DNA of 64,000 nt from Capra hircus (lineage: Eukaryota; Chordata; Mammalia; Artiodactyla; Bovidae): positions 52,073,345 to 52,137,344 of the forward strand of contig NC_030822.1 in the NCBI RefSeq assembly GCF_001704415.2, given 5' to 3'. How positions within the stretch are numbered: the first letter of the stretch is position 1; the number at the start of each line of letters is the position of its first letter. The position numbers and the translations under genes were made by a program. A model generated the notes under the pieces. The model had not been told where the DNA came from and made no database searches. It was given only the letters and a program-made list of their open reading frames with translations. Positions 7,720-20,009 of the stretch are shown piece after piece.

Positions 7720-10700
7720 GTGGCCCCCGGTGGGCCCCTCTGACGGATGGGGTAGGGGCGGAGGCTGGGACCGGTCCGGGAGTATTGTGCTGGGGAATGA
7801 ACTGGAAAATGCGTTTAGGAGGCAAATCCGACCGAGTCCCCGCGGCTGGATTTAACCCTTTGTGTCCCTGGGGAAGCTGCCCGGCTCCCACGGTGGCTGG
7901 GGACACCGGCGCGGGTGGGGTGGAGATTCCTCCAGCCTTCGTGGAAGAAACCTGAGACGACCTCCCGCCCTAGCTGGGGTCGGGGCGGGGAACGGTGGGG
8001 GCTCGGTTGAAGCATGTGGCCCTGGCCTTAGGTGGTAAAAGAAGGGATGAAAGTGCAGAGACCCGCTCTGCGTGGGGCAAGAATGTTGGGTCTGGGCTCC
8101 GCTCGCTGCTAGCGGAGGGAGATATGGAGGAGATATGTTCCATGCCGCAGACACAAACAGCAGTTTGTTGCCTAGACGTGGGGTTGGGGTGCGCTTCTGG
8201 AAGGCAGGAAGCTGGCCTCATTCACTTCTATACCCCGTCTGCCGCCAGCTCCCGGCCAGGGCTCAGCAAATGTCTCCGAGTGGCCCATGGCTCCAAAGTG
8301 GCTTGTGAAAGGCACACCAGGGTGCCCCCAGCCCTGCAGCCTGGGGTAGGGGCTAGGGGTGCTGCCCTGCTAGGTCCGTGAGGGTAAATTCCAGGGCACA
8401 CAGGTGTCACTGCCCATTTCAAAGGTGCATGATTGAGTCCCTTGCAGCAAGGGTGGTTCTGGTGAGAATGAAAGGGCTTCATCTTACACTGGACCTCCAG
8501 GGAAGCCAACAGGAGATGCTGGAAGCTCTGGTTCTAGCATTTGTCTGACCACCGGGGTTCTGGAACCCTTCAATTCCATATTGCCCATACTCAGAACCCA
8601 GCAAAAGACCAGCTTTCCTGGGGCCTGACTAGTCCAGCCTACTAGGGGTTAATCTAATCCTGGGTCAGACAAAGAGGGAAGATTTGGGGAGGGGGAGTGA
8701 ACTCACCCCCCTCCTTTTGTCGCACTCTCTCCCAGCTTTGTGGTGCTGTCCCTGTAGTTAATTCCATCTTTGGAGGGGTGGAGGCCTGCGCTGCTCCATC
8801 CCACTCAGGAAGTGGGGTCAGGGAGGTGATGCTCTCACCTTGCTCAAGTGTGGACACTGGCCCCCCCAACCAAAACTCCAGATGAGGGAGTGGGATGCAG
8901 ATAAGGAATCACAGCTCAGATGGGCACTTCATAAGCACTCCCTGATCAGAGGGGCAGCCAGAGCTCCCCGACCAGCCAGGCTCCTCTACCTGGTGCCCGC
9001 GCCTCTGGTGCCTCTGTGAAAAGACAGGTGGATGTGGCGGTGCCCACATGACACTTGGACAGAGGCTGGGGGAAGTCACCTTCCAAACCCCATCTACCGT
9101 CACCCTCAGGCAACCTCCTTCTCCATGGGGACCTGCCAGCCTGGTGCTCTTTTCTGGGTTCCTCTGGGCTGTGGCAAGGAGTATAGAGGGATGAGGAGAG
9201 GAGCTTGATGAGATGGGAGAGGGGGACCCTCTCCCACCCTGGGGGGGGGGGGTGTGGTGGCCCCCTGACTTCAAAACACTCCAAATTTGGCTCTTAGTGT
9301 GTAAACACTGAAGTGTGTCTTCAACAACACAGACTTTACCAGGCAGGGTAGTGGAGCCCCATCAGCCTCTGAAATGAGTCTGGGGTTTCTGCCTGATCAC
9401 TCAGAGGAGAGAGCCAGTGGGACCCCAGGGGCTGCATCCCAGAGGAACAGGGGGAGCCCAGGAGAGGAGGCAGAGAACCTGCCTTAGAAGCAGGTGTGCT
9501 GAGCTGGTGTCCCACCTACACCACACCCTCCCTAATTGGCTTCCCCAAACCTTTTGTCTGGGAAGAGAACACACACCCCAGGTGTCATGCACACCCTCGG
9601 AAGACCTGTCGGGCCACAGCAGCACCCTCTTCTCTGCAGCCTATGCAGAACTCGCTGTCATGATGCTTTTCTTTGAAACCCGGGGAGTCAGGACTGTTGA
9701 GTTATCTTCCTGTCTCCCCATCATTCACAGACAGTGGTGTGTCCAGGCTTGCTGGGCAGGACATTATGGCAAAACCAATTCCGCCGGCCTGGGGTTTGCA
9801 AGCAAATATAAGCAAGAATCCCAGTGCCCATGTCAGAGGAGTGTCTCCGAATCAGATTCAAGGCCTAATAGTCAAGGCTGGAAGGCAGGAGGAGGAGGTA
9901 TTGCAGTGCCTGGGCCCAGCACCTGGGGCTGAGTGGTCTAGAAGGTGTCTCTGAGCCTGACTCTCTGTGTGTATGGGACAGGCAGCCCCTGGTCGCCTGA
10001 TGCTGGCCGAGACTATGATGTCCATTCCCTTCTCGGCCACTCAATTTTGCACAATAAATCCACCTCGTTGGCCTGATCCAGGACCCAGTTGTGCACTGCC
10101 AGGATGGTCTCGGGCCAGAACCCTAGTGCTGACGACTGAGCAAGTGGGCCAGGCTGGGGAGGGTGGGGACCAGGGGGCAGCCCCAGTTGCTGTGCCTCTG
10201 ATAACTGCCATTGTTTAGCAGCTGACTAATGTTCATTGTTCAGCACAAACAGAAAATACCCAAGGGAGGTGTAAATTTACCTTCAATTTTCCTGATTGTG
10301 TCTTTCCTGGTTAACCTGGTAAATCGAATGGCTCCTACCTGCTGTGGGGGCAGAAAGGGTATCTATGTATATTTACCTGTTTTGCTGATTTTTTTTTTTT
10401 TTTAACTTTGAATGTCAGCCTGTGGGCCAGGCTAGAAGCAGTAATAGCCAGCTATGGGACTTAGGCTATAACATTTCTGATAATTGGCTTATGGCCTCAC
10501 CATCATATAGAGTGGGTGCACACACATGTGTGCAAGACTGTGTGCTTGTATTGGCCATCTACAATTCACTGTGCACATACAGAGCCACGGGGATTAGCAC
10601 AAGTGTGTGCACTGGGATTGTGTGTCACCATGGGACAGGGGCATAAATATACAGCAAATGCATCGTCACATGCAATTGATTTCTTATGGCTTTCTGACTG

Positions 10701-11835
10701 GGATTTTGTGAGAGGCCTGTGTTTATATCAGTGTCAGTGAGGGTAACTTTGGAGGAGTCCTAGGATTTGCCCTTAGCCAGCTCCTTCTAAGACTGATCTT
10801 CCACACCCTTTGGGGGTAAGAAGCCTGAGTACCCCTTTCTTTTTCTGCTCTGCCCTTGATCTCAGGCTGGGCCTCTGGATCCTCACAGGGAGATGCTCAC
10901 CTGGAGAGATTTTCCTCTGCTTCTCAGGATTCCTGAGCAGCCAGGAGGGGCCTCAGGAAATAGGTTTTCAGCTACTACTTTGGCATCTCTGCTTCCTGCA
11001 TGAATACTTGAGGAAAAGGGTCATCTAGGGAAAGGTGATGTACTCTGGGCATTTAAAAAGGAGCTCTGAGTCATAGGCTCTGAAAAACCCTGTAGAACCA
11101 TATGTGTGCCCAGTTCAGCAGCATACATGTGCCTGGAGCACCCCAGTTCACAGAGCAGAAAGCAGTAGTCCCCTTGTTGGAAAGGCAAGTGGGAATGAAG
11201 GGCAAGCGGTGGGGAAGAGGGCAGTCCTGGGAGCCCAGGTCCCGATGCCCAAGTCAGGCTGGTGAGTGTTTCTGCCCTGTGGTGTCTGCCTCTCTCCATA
11301 GAGACCATGTCTGTAGAGCCAGCAGCAGATGTGCTGGCTGGGGCTGGAGTAACTTAAGATCTGAGCTGGGATCACCTTGCACAGGGAAAGCCCTAAGCTG
11401 GAGATAACACTCCTTAGCCCAGTTAACCCTTTAAGCTCTGGATTCTCCTGTGCTGTTTGGAACTGGAAAACAGGGAGAGGGGAAAGATAAGCGAAAACAC
11501 ATCGGACCTAATATCTGAACCCTGACAAGGAGAGATTAACTCAGTGCCACAGGAGAAACCTAAGGACACAAAGAAAGCCTTCCTGATCGCAGACTGTATG
11601 TAGGCTGTTCAGGGCAATGGGTAACCCCAAGGGTTATCCTCGGGTGGGGGAGGGGCAGTAGGTATGTATTCTCAGAGGCTCATGAGATCTGTGCCTTTCA
11701 CAGTCTTTTAGGGGCAGAGCAGCTGTAGTCCCAGGGCCCAGTTCAGCGGGAACAGCAGATGGCTCAGTCCCTTTCCCCACAACCTGAAGATCACCCCATC
11801 TTGACTGCCCAGCAGAGTAAGACAGCAAAGCAAGG
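7720..11835. other. Proximal intron 1, mostly unique sequence
   Basis: CpG density falls off after about 7750. Simple features are a 12-base G run at 9241-9252 and a 15-base T run at 10389-10403. A unique AT-richer stretch at 10200-10330 carries two SOX-like CATTGTT motifs. No gene or confident repeat is seen. Confidence 0.6.
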
Positions 11836-11837
11836 CC

Positions 11838-12032
11838 AGCTGGACTGTATTTGAATCCCAGCTCTACCATTTGCTAGTTTGATGGGCCCGGTTAAATTGC
11901 TTTGTAGGCCTCAGTTTTCCCATCTGTAAAATGGGTTTCTGCTACTACACTTTCAAAGGTTTATGAAAATTAGAGCAACAGTAATGTTTGAAAAGTGCTC
12001 AGTGCATTGCCCAGCTTGTGATAAATGTGCAG
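11838..12032 (+). repeat. MIR SINE
   Basis: Sense MIR: 'tttgaatcccagctctacca', 'ggcctcagttttcccatctg', 'taaaatgggtttctgctact', then a tail resembling 'gctcagtgcattgcccagc'. Confidence 0.85.
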
Positions 12033-12604
12033 TAGTGGCAGCTACTCCTGTGTTCTATGCCTTTCCTCTGAGTCGTCCTGGCTCCCTCTGTGTCTGCCAG
12101 CTGGGCACTGCCAACTGCACACTCTCTTGAGAAAGAGCCACTCATTTGCCTGCCCGCTGCTGACCTCACTTCCCCACCTGGAAATGATGGCAAGGGCTGC
12201 AGCAGCCGTGGGGGACTCAGGTGGCCTGGTTGGCTGCAGGCATCTACCTGAGCCCAGCCCTGGTAGTCATGCACTGCATGACCAGAAGGTGCTGTGTGAC
12301 CTTTGTTCTGCAGCCTGTTGCCAAGGGCTCTCCCCAGCACCCACCTCACTCCCTGACTGCAACCCAGCTAGGCACTGCGGCCCATCTGGAACACTGGCTG
12401 GGGTGGCAGCCTGAGGCTGGCATGGAGAACCCGGGACTCAGCCCCTGCAAACTTCTACGGGCCACAGGCCCCTCTCCCAGCAGTCCATGCACCAGCTCTT
12501 CAGGCAAGATGGTATAGCCGGAAAGGTAGAGATCCCTCCCGAGGTCATGCCCTTCTCACTGACAGAAAGTCCTTCAGTTTCTCCTGCTGCAGATTGAATG
12601 CTTT

Positions 12605-12795
12605 CACCAATAATAATAAAGATATTTGTGATGCTCTTTTCAGCTCATAATTTCAGCTGGTCCTCTCAATAACCCCATGTACAGGGTATCAATAGTTCTC
12701 CCATTTTACAGATGAGAAGAGTGAGGTGTAGATCTAGTACCTTGCTGCCCAGCTCAGATTAGACGCCAGGTTTTCTGACTCCAAATCCAGTAGAT
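12605..12795 (-). repeat. MIR SINE
   Basis: Antisense MIR: 'cctctcaataaccccatgta', then 'tctcccattttacagatgag', then the clinching 'ccaggttttctgactccaaa' region. Confidence 0.75.
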
Positions 12796-12799
12796 GAGG

Positions 12800-15330
12800 A
12801 AAGATAAGATGGACTGGGACGGACAGATGCAAAAGAGGCTGAGCCAGATCATGACAGAATGTGTCCAGTGGGGCAGTCATTTGCTTTGCTAGCAACCACC
12901 AGCTTATACCGTCCCCCACCTGGTGAAGCGAGGTATATATACATGGAGATGTATATAGGTTAGAGGGTGGCCCTGCTGGAGCTTACCGCAGTTCACATTG
13001 ACACAAAGCACAAGAGGCCCAATAACGGAACAGCTAGGGGAATGGGTCAAGGGGAGCATATCCTTCCAAATGCTAGGGCATCACTCCCAGGGTCTGACCC
13101 AAAACGTGGGCATGGCCCCAAGGTGTGAGCACAGAGCTCCAGGACACAGGCAGACATACAGCCGGCGTGCTGGCAATGCTCAGAAAGCTTTGTGGACCTG
13201 ACTGGAGCAGTGGAGAACGGGAGGGGCTGAGATTTGGTAGGCAGAGTTAAGTCCCTCTCCTGGGCTACCCCCACCCCTCTCTGGTCCATGCAGATCCCAG
13301 TTTCATTCCCAGTTTATGAGGAGTCTCATTACCAAGCCACAGACAATAAAACCCGCCCGGCCACTCTGGCCCGGATCTCATTAGAGGACATTAGTTCCGC
13401 TGGCTTGGTGGCCCCACTGGGACACAGCTGCAGGCGTGGCCCAGGCAGCAAAACCGGCCAGTGGCCATGGGCACAGGAGTGTCCCACTGGGAGCTGAGTT
13501 TGATCTATGGGCTTCAGTAGGGTCCTCCCTCCCCACCTCCCTCTGTGCATTCTTGGAATGCATGCTCCCCAAAGCTGGAAACATGGGGTTCCTCCTGCCC
13601 GCTTGGACCCTCAGTTTTATGCACCACCACCACCACTGCCCCCTCCCTTCAGAAGATAAGGACACAGCTCCTTCCAGAACTGGGCAGGGGAGTCCACCTT
13701 CTGAGAAGCTCAGCAAAACACTGTCATTCCATGGAGGAGGCCTTTGGGGGCAGGGACAACAAGCCCACTCACAGCCACAGGTCTGGGGACACTCTCAAGA
13801 GACACGTCTGAATAGTAGCCCACCTTTCTGTCCGAAAGGTGGGGATAGAGACCTGGGGGCCCCATGTCAGATGCATTCTTCATCCCCTACAGATGCAGTT
13901 TCACCATCTGGCAGCCTTGGGGTGGTGGAGGATGGGAGTGGGGAGCTTCCTGGTCACACTCCTCTCCTTGAGGTAGATTAACTTGCCCACAATGGCTGTG
14001 TTGGAGCACTGGTTGCATCTTGGGGTTCGTCCCACCAAAGACAGGATTATTCCTTTCTTAGCAAATTCTGGTGCCTGTTGACAGCCAGCTTCTCTGCCCT
14101 CCCCTCCCCTTCTGCTTTATCTCTCTTTCCACCTGCAGACCAGCCCATCACCAAAACATCACCAGGGCCCAGTGGATGTAGCCATGAAAAGCAGGATGAG
14201 GGCAAAGGAAACCTTGCCCCGTCTTAGTGCCCCAGTCTTCTAGAGGAAAGAGAGTGCCAGGCCGGAGTAACTGGTTTTTAGGGCTCCGTGCAGGGGTCAT
14301 GCAGGCCAGCCCACACTTCAGGTCAGGAGCGCCCGCCAAATGAGTCAGCAGAGATGGGAGTGCTGATCTGTTTGGGCAGATGTCAGCAAGTCAGCCCTGC
14401 TCTGGAGAAAAGGGGGCTGGAGACTTGTACCAGCCCCTGATGGATGCTCCCCTGTAAGACCCTGAAGCTTGTTTGGAATTTGAGCCCCAGGTGGGATTGG
14501 TCGGCTGCCCCCATGGGGTCCATTCTCTGGCCCCTGAGCAGCACCCCAGGTATCCCCTCCCTTAGTCCTAGTCTCTCTTGGGCAAATGCTGTCAGCTCCT
14601 AGGACAAAGTGAGTAGACAAGGTGCCTCAGAGCCAAGCCAGCCTTGCTGCAGCTTGATGAGGGTCCCACTGCAGGAGAGGCTGGAAGCAGTATTCTCACT
14701 CAGGGGACCGCTGAAGCAGCCCCTGGGTCACCTCTGTCCCCGACTCCTGGCTCTCCAGCTCCAAACTGCCTGTACTGCCTCTTGGATGAATATACTTAAT
14801 CCTCGCCTGAAAAGGATGCTCACAAGCACAGAAGCATCTGATGGCTGCCCCCTCCCTGGCTCAGCTCCAGCCACCCCTCCCAGCCAGCCACACAGCCTGT
14901 GCACTTTCCCACCCCAGTGCGTCTGCACGCATCTTTCCCCCCAACCCTCCCCTATTTCCCATATCCAAAACCTGAAGTTGAGAGTATTTCATCATGAAGC
15001 CCCCCACTGGAGATGACCTCTTTCACTCAGAGAACCACCCCCTTGTTGCAGCACCTCATCCATGCCACCCATGGCAATAGCCACTCTACATCTTTCCATT
15101 AGTTATCTGGGCCTGGGGTTTATCTTCATAAGACTGAGAGCTCCAAAAGGAAAGGGTCCATTGCTGAGGGGGCTTGGACTCCCCAGGGCATTGCACAGGG
15201 TTGGCCACTCTGTGGGCTGATTACACGGAAAGCAGATACTTCGTTACATAGTCCAATGTTAGGTGGATACATCATTGCATAGTACCTACTAGGTGGATAC
15301 ATCATTGTTTGTTTGGACAGTGATGATGAT
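12800..15330. other. Unique intron 1 sequence
   Basis: No gene or confident repeat recognised. A short block at about 13320-13420 (CTCATTACCAAGCC, GACAATAAAACC, CTCATTAGAGGACATTAG) is richer in ATTA motifs than its surroundings and could be a small conserved element. Confidence 0.5.
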
Positions 15331-15334
15331 AACA

Positions 15335-15575
15335 ACAGCAAACTGTTATCAAGAGTTTTTAGACACTCGGAGACTGTTACGAACATCTTGCCGGTAATAA
15401 CTTACTCAATCTCTATAACAATACTTACTTCTTGTGGAGGATTCTTCTCCTCGTTTTTAACGTATGAACAAATGAGGCCCAAGCAGAGGTTAGGTAACTG
15501 GCCTCTGGTCACAAAGCTATTTAGTGGCAGAGCCAGGATTTGGATTCAGGAAATCAGGCCCAATGTCCATGATCC
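15335..15575 (-). repeat. MIR SINE
   Basis: Antisense MIR with 'aacttactcaatctctataaca', 'gaacaaatgaggcccaagca', 'ggtcacaaagctatttagtg' and 'gcagagccaggatttggatt' in order. Confidence 0.8.
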
Positions 15576-15599
15576 TTAATAAGCCTGGGGTAACATAGG

Positions 15600-17815
15600 A
15601 CCTTGCCTCCAGAATGCCTGTCACCCCTGTGTAACATCGTAGAGCCTACCCACCTGCTCCCTTTGATGATGCAGGAATGAACTGGGGCCTTCCTGGAGCA
15701 TTAGGGGCTTATTAATGCTCATCATCAGAAATTTTCAGCAGTTGTTACTACCTTATCTCTTGGATACCTTGTAGGTACTAGAAGTACAGTTGTTATACTG
15801 CTGGTGTTCCCTGCCACTGTCACTGTTGTGTCTTGGGACTGTTAACGTGCCTTTGCTGGAGGGAGATGTCTTGACATTATTGCTCTTCCATCCCCTGAGC
15901 CTTTGAGCATCACTGATGCCATCTGAGGGCCTCCCACCATGTCTCCCTGTGAGACCAGAGGCAGGTATAATAGCGCCCCTCACAGAATCTGCCTGGAATT
16001 GCCCCCAGCAGGTGTTTCCAGGCTGGTTCCACATCCTGGGTGGGTCCACGGCTCAGCAAACTGATCCTATGCCAGCTCCTATCCTAAGCTTCTGGAAGGT
16101 CCCCCTCTCTCTTGCCCTCACCCAGAGATCCCAAAAGATGGCAAGGGAGGGGCCCCTACCTGGGGAGCCGGGCAGGGAGAGGATTTAGGGTGTTCACCCG
16201 TGCCAGCTGCTTTGATCTCCTGGGATGAAAGGGCTTGGTGCTTCCTATGCCCCAGGCAGGTTCAGGATGGGGACCCAGGGGACAGAGGCATTGGCCACCT
16301 CACAGCTAGGGTAGCGAACTTCCCAGGAAGGACGATTGTGGGAGCAGAAAAATCAACGCCCTTTCCCAGTGTTGTGGCCAAGGACCAAGGGTGGAGTCCA
16401 GATGGCCCACCTGTGGATTGTCCTTTCGAGGGTCACCTGGGGCCAGTGCCCCTGCCCCATACCCTGACCCTGCAGGTCAGCACGTGCACTCAGGCCTCAC
16501 AAACTCCCTTGCTTAATTAGGAAGGTAACTCGGCTGCAAAACAGTCATCTGATATGTTTCGACGCCAAAGAGAAATTCCTCCCAGACTCTCTGCTGTTCT
16601 AGATTATCCATGCTCCGTTAGCTTGAATTACAGAGTGGCCTCTGTGGCCCGGACCTAGGCCAGAGCTGCGGGATCGGTTCCTGGGGCTGGAATCTGCCCC
16701 CCTACCCTCCCTAGGAAGGACTTGGAAGTGATGGCGGAAGGAGGCCTTAAGACCTATTTGACCTCCATGCAGACCTAAGGATTGCCTCATCAGCACAAAG
16801 GAGCCAACTCTGCCCTGCGCCTGCCCACCCTAGGGCCTGTGATGCCCACGGGTGCTTTTGAGTCAAGCCACTTGGATGCTCCTCTTGTGTCCCTTCTGGG
16901 CCAGGCCTCCTTTGAGGGCTTTAAGTCAGTGGCAGAAGCTTCTGCAGTAGCTCCCAAGTGAAAAATTGGAGCAGGGGCAGGGACAGGCTTCTCCTCGAGT
17001 GTAAATGAGACCAGAGCAGAGCAGCCACACTGCACTGTAGATTATTTTATGATGATTGCCCACCTCCCCCACCCCCAAACAACCTGATCTCAGTGGCCTA
17101 GATTGCAGCATCTCTCAGAATGATGGATAGGCCACCTCTCACTTCCCAGGCAGGGTGGTCGGCCCTACTACCGAGACACCGCCTTCCCAGCCCCTTCCCA
17201 GATTTATTCCCTGTGTTTGTGGTGCCCAGAGAGTAATCAGCATCCTGGGCCGGCTGTGCACTCTGATTATCTCCGCTCGGTTGATGGATGAGCCTTTGGG
17301 GAACTTAGATGACAGCCCCTGGCCCCTGCTACCCTGTGCCCACCCCTGCCTGGGCCTCAACACCCTTCCCAACCCCCGTCACCTCCCAGGAGTCAGATAA
17401 TGGGCCTCCAGGTCGGATCTGAAGCGGAGTGGGGTGGGGGTGGGGGCAGTGTTAGTCATGGGAGGAGGGAAGGCAACACTCTTTGGCCCCCACCTCTCAG
17501 CACTGCTGTGGGATAACTGGGAAGGGTGTTGGTGGCTCCCCTTCCCTCCTGGGAGCTTGGGACAGGGGACAGACAATGCCACCAGGGAGCTTCTCTGCAG
17601 GTCACCCCTCCACACACGCATGCACCCCAGCTGTGCATAGAAACACCCTTGCCAGGAAAGAGCTCCATTACCCTCTCCTGTCTCCATCACACCGTTACTC
17701 CTACCCCCTCGGCACTTGCGTACACAGTTTGCACTGTAATGATAATTTGTGCTGGTTTATGTGTTTCTTTACAAGGGTTTTTATGTCCTCTGTGTGTGTA
17801 TGAGAGAGGTTTATG
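15600..17815. other. Unique intron 1 sequence
   Basis: No gene or confident repeat recognised. The ORFs are short and unconserved-looking. Confidence 0.5.
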
Positions 17816-17818
17816 GCT

Positions 17819-17856
17819 TGTGTGTGTGTGTGTGTGCCCGCACATGAGGTCACGTG

Positions 17857-17890
<34 letters not shown>
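17819..17890. repeat. Split (TG)n microsatellite with an embedded CACGTG E-box
   Basis: TG runs at 17819-17836 and 17858-17890 flank a 21-base unique spacer. The spacer contains GTCACGTG at 17849-17856, a USF/MiT-TFE-type E-box. Confidence 0.95.
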
Positions 17891-17891
<1 letters not shown>

Positions 17892-18224
17892 TGCTCCTGA
17901 GCAGCCTCTGATAGCCATCTTCTCCCCCGTGGAGGTGGGGGGCTCTCATCCAGCTTCCTGGTGGGAGAAAGGCAGAATCTGGATCCTGAGGGTGAGGGGA
18001 AGAAGTGGGGAAGGGCAGGCAAAGATGACGACTGTTGAGGCAGCATTTTGCACTGCCCCCCAGCCGCCAGTTGGAGAATGCAGAAGGTCAATCTTAGATA
18101 ATTGTTTTGTCTATAGGATCACAAACAACTGGTTTGACTATTTTTTTCCCAGCAAATTGACTGAACCCACTGGTTGTTTTGGAGCCAAGTGGTCTCTGCC
18201 TTTTATTCCTCACATGTGGCGAAG

Positions 18225-18378
18225 TATATATCTGTGTCTTGTCTTCTCTAAACTTGAGTTTTCTTCACTGGAAAATGGGGATGCAATACTGGGAGGTTTA
18301 GACGAGCTAAACAATGCCTGTAATGTGATTAGCACAGTGCCTGGTACAGAGCGAGTCTTTACACCACTTGGCTATTAT
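18225..18378 (+). repeat. MIR SINE
   Basis: Sense MIR 3' half: 'cactggaaaatggggatgca', 'gattagcacagtgcctggta', then 'ggctattatta'. Confidence 0.75.
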
Positions 18379-18644
18379 TAGCTGCCGCCTGCCCAAGGAG
18401 CCTGGGTCTGGAGGGAGGTCCCTTCCCCAGGGCTGGAAGCCAGGCCCAGGAGCCTCCCAGCAGTTCATGGCCCACCACGCTGGCAGGGGAAGGGGATCCC
18501 TTGCAGGGTTCCTATGACCTCTCTAGGGTGATCAACTCAGGAAGGGTCAAGTACTCAGGCCCCGGGGCTCCTGGAAAACCACCCACATGGTCACCTGGGA
18601 AGGTATCTGGTGACCCATGCCATCCTGTGCTCCCTTCTTACAGG

Positions 18645-18860
18645 GTTGTTGTTGTTGTTTAAGTCACTAAGTCATGTCTGACTCTTTGTGACCCAGTGGA
18701 CTGTCGCCCACCAGGCTCCTCTGTCCATGGGATTTCCCAGGCAAGAATATTGGAGCAGGTTGCTGTTGCCTTCTCCAGGGGATCTTCCCAACCCAAAGAT
18801 CGAACTCTCTTCTCCTGCATTGGCAGTCAGGTTCTTTACCACTGCGCCACCAGGGAAGCT
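18645..18860 (-). repeat. Bov-tA SINE
   Basis: Reverse-complement Bov-tA: a GTT-repeat tail at its 3' end (18645-18659), 'taagtcactaagtcatgtctg', 'tggagcaggttgctgttgcc', and the tRNA-like head ending 'ccaccagggaagct'. Confidence 0.95.
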
Positions 18861-19404
18861 CTTATTAGAGGGAGTTAGAAGCAAGTTACATGCTCTCGAC
18901 CAAGCTACGCCAGGTGCAGGAGTCTAGCTGCCCTGAGAGCCCAGAGCCAGCACTTACGGGGCTCCCACTGCCCTGGGTGTGCAATGGGAGAGGGGTGGTG
19001 TGCCCGTTCCTCACCCATTCAGCCTGGTGTGCACTCGTGCCTCCTGGAGCTTCTGGTCCAGCATGGGACAGCACCCGCCCTCTGACCTCCCAACACAGCC
19101 GGTGACACCTCAGGGTGCCACCTCTTCATGCCCATAGGGCAGGGGCCTGACTGGGAGATGGAGGAGGAGCTGGGGCCTCATGTGGTTATTACCGAAGCCT
19201 GTCCTCTCCCTAAACTCTCCCTCCTGGGACGTGAAGGGACAGAGGTGACTAGGCAGGAGGGTGAGTGCTCCTTCACCCTTCAAGCCAGGTTACACATCTG
19301 AGCCCACTTGTTCCCTCCCAGCCCCGGGTCTGGAAAGAGCCTTCCAGCTGGATTCTCAGCAGAGGGTACCCCCTGCCCTGAAGGGGAAGGGAAGACCAGA
19401 AGGG

Positions 19405-19770
19405 TAGGTCACAGAACACCCAGAGTCTCGGCGTTGGAAGGGGAATCAAATAATATAACACCCAGTCACTTCTTAAAACCCCTCAAACACATCCGACCTG
19501 TGGGTTGATCATCCAGCTTCAGCATGAATACCTGCAGTGACGGGGAGCTCACCACCCCACATGGAAGCCAATACAGTTGTGATTACCCCAAATTCTTCCT
19601 TGTGCTGAGCTGAAATCTGTTTCCCTGAAGCCCCCACCAGTTACTCCTGTTTCTACCCCAGTGGAATTGTGTGGAACACGTCTGATTCTGCACAGGGGGT
19701 CCTGTCCTTCAGGCATTTAAAGACAGCCTCTGGCACTCAGGGTCTTCTCTCCCATGAGCTAATCCAGCCA
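19405..19770. repeat. Ancient mammalian repeat, family unassigned
   Basis: The stretch has phrases typical of a very old dispersed element: 'gacggggagctcaccacccc', 'aaattcttccttgtgctgag', 'ctgaaatctgtttccctgaa', 'gaacacgtctgattctgcac' and 'catttaaagacagcctctgg'. I recognise the pattern from other mammalian genomes but cannot name the family. Confidence 0.45.
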
Positions 19771-19961
19771 AGTCTGACACCCCCTCCATCTCAGATGCTT
19801 TCCTAGGAAGCAAGTTGTCTAGATCCCCAGTAACAGGTGTGATGCTCCAGGCACAGGCTTCCTGACCCAGGGATTTCAGCCTAGGAGTCCCCAGCCACAG
19901 CCACTGTCCCAGGGCCAAGAGGAGGCAAAGCGGGTTGGCTGCCTTCCCCATCCACTCTGAA

Positions 19962-20004
19962 CCCCTTCCCCACCTCCACCCCACCCCTTCCCCACCTCCA
20001 CCTC
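19962..20004. repeat. Two-copy tandem repeat, C-rich
   Basis: A unit of about 20 bases reading CCCCTTCCCCACCTCCACC occurs twice in tandem, followed by a shorter related unit. Confidence 0.7.
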
Positions 20005-20009
20005 ACCCA

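Larger units (their letters stand above)
5730..7720. promoter_or_regulatory. NECTIN1: CpG island spanning NECTIN1 promoter and exon 1
   Basis: CpG dinucleotides become dense from about 5730 and stay so through about 7700, against strong CpG depletion elsewhere in the window. The densest part is about 5880-6860. The island covers the presumed promoter, the 5' UTR, the first coding exon and the start of intron 1. Such islands usually mark broad, constitutively open promoters. Long ORFs on both strands here result from high GC and few stop codons; none has a recognisable domain. Boundaries were judged by eye. Confidence 0.9.

Noticed and set aside
10516..10531. CACACATGTGTG palindrome as a binding site
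   Set aside because: A 12-base palindrome inside TG/CA-rich sequence is expected by chance and has no supporting context.
17526..18091. ORFs with Val-Cys or Thr-His repeats
   Set aside because: Translation of the TG microsatellite at 17819-17890.
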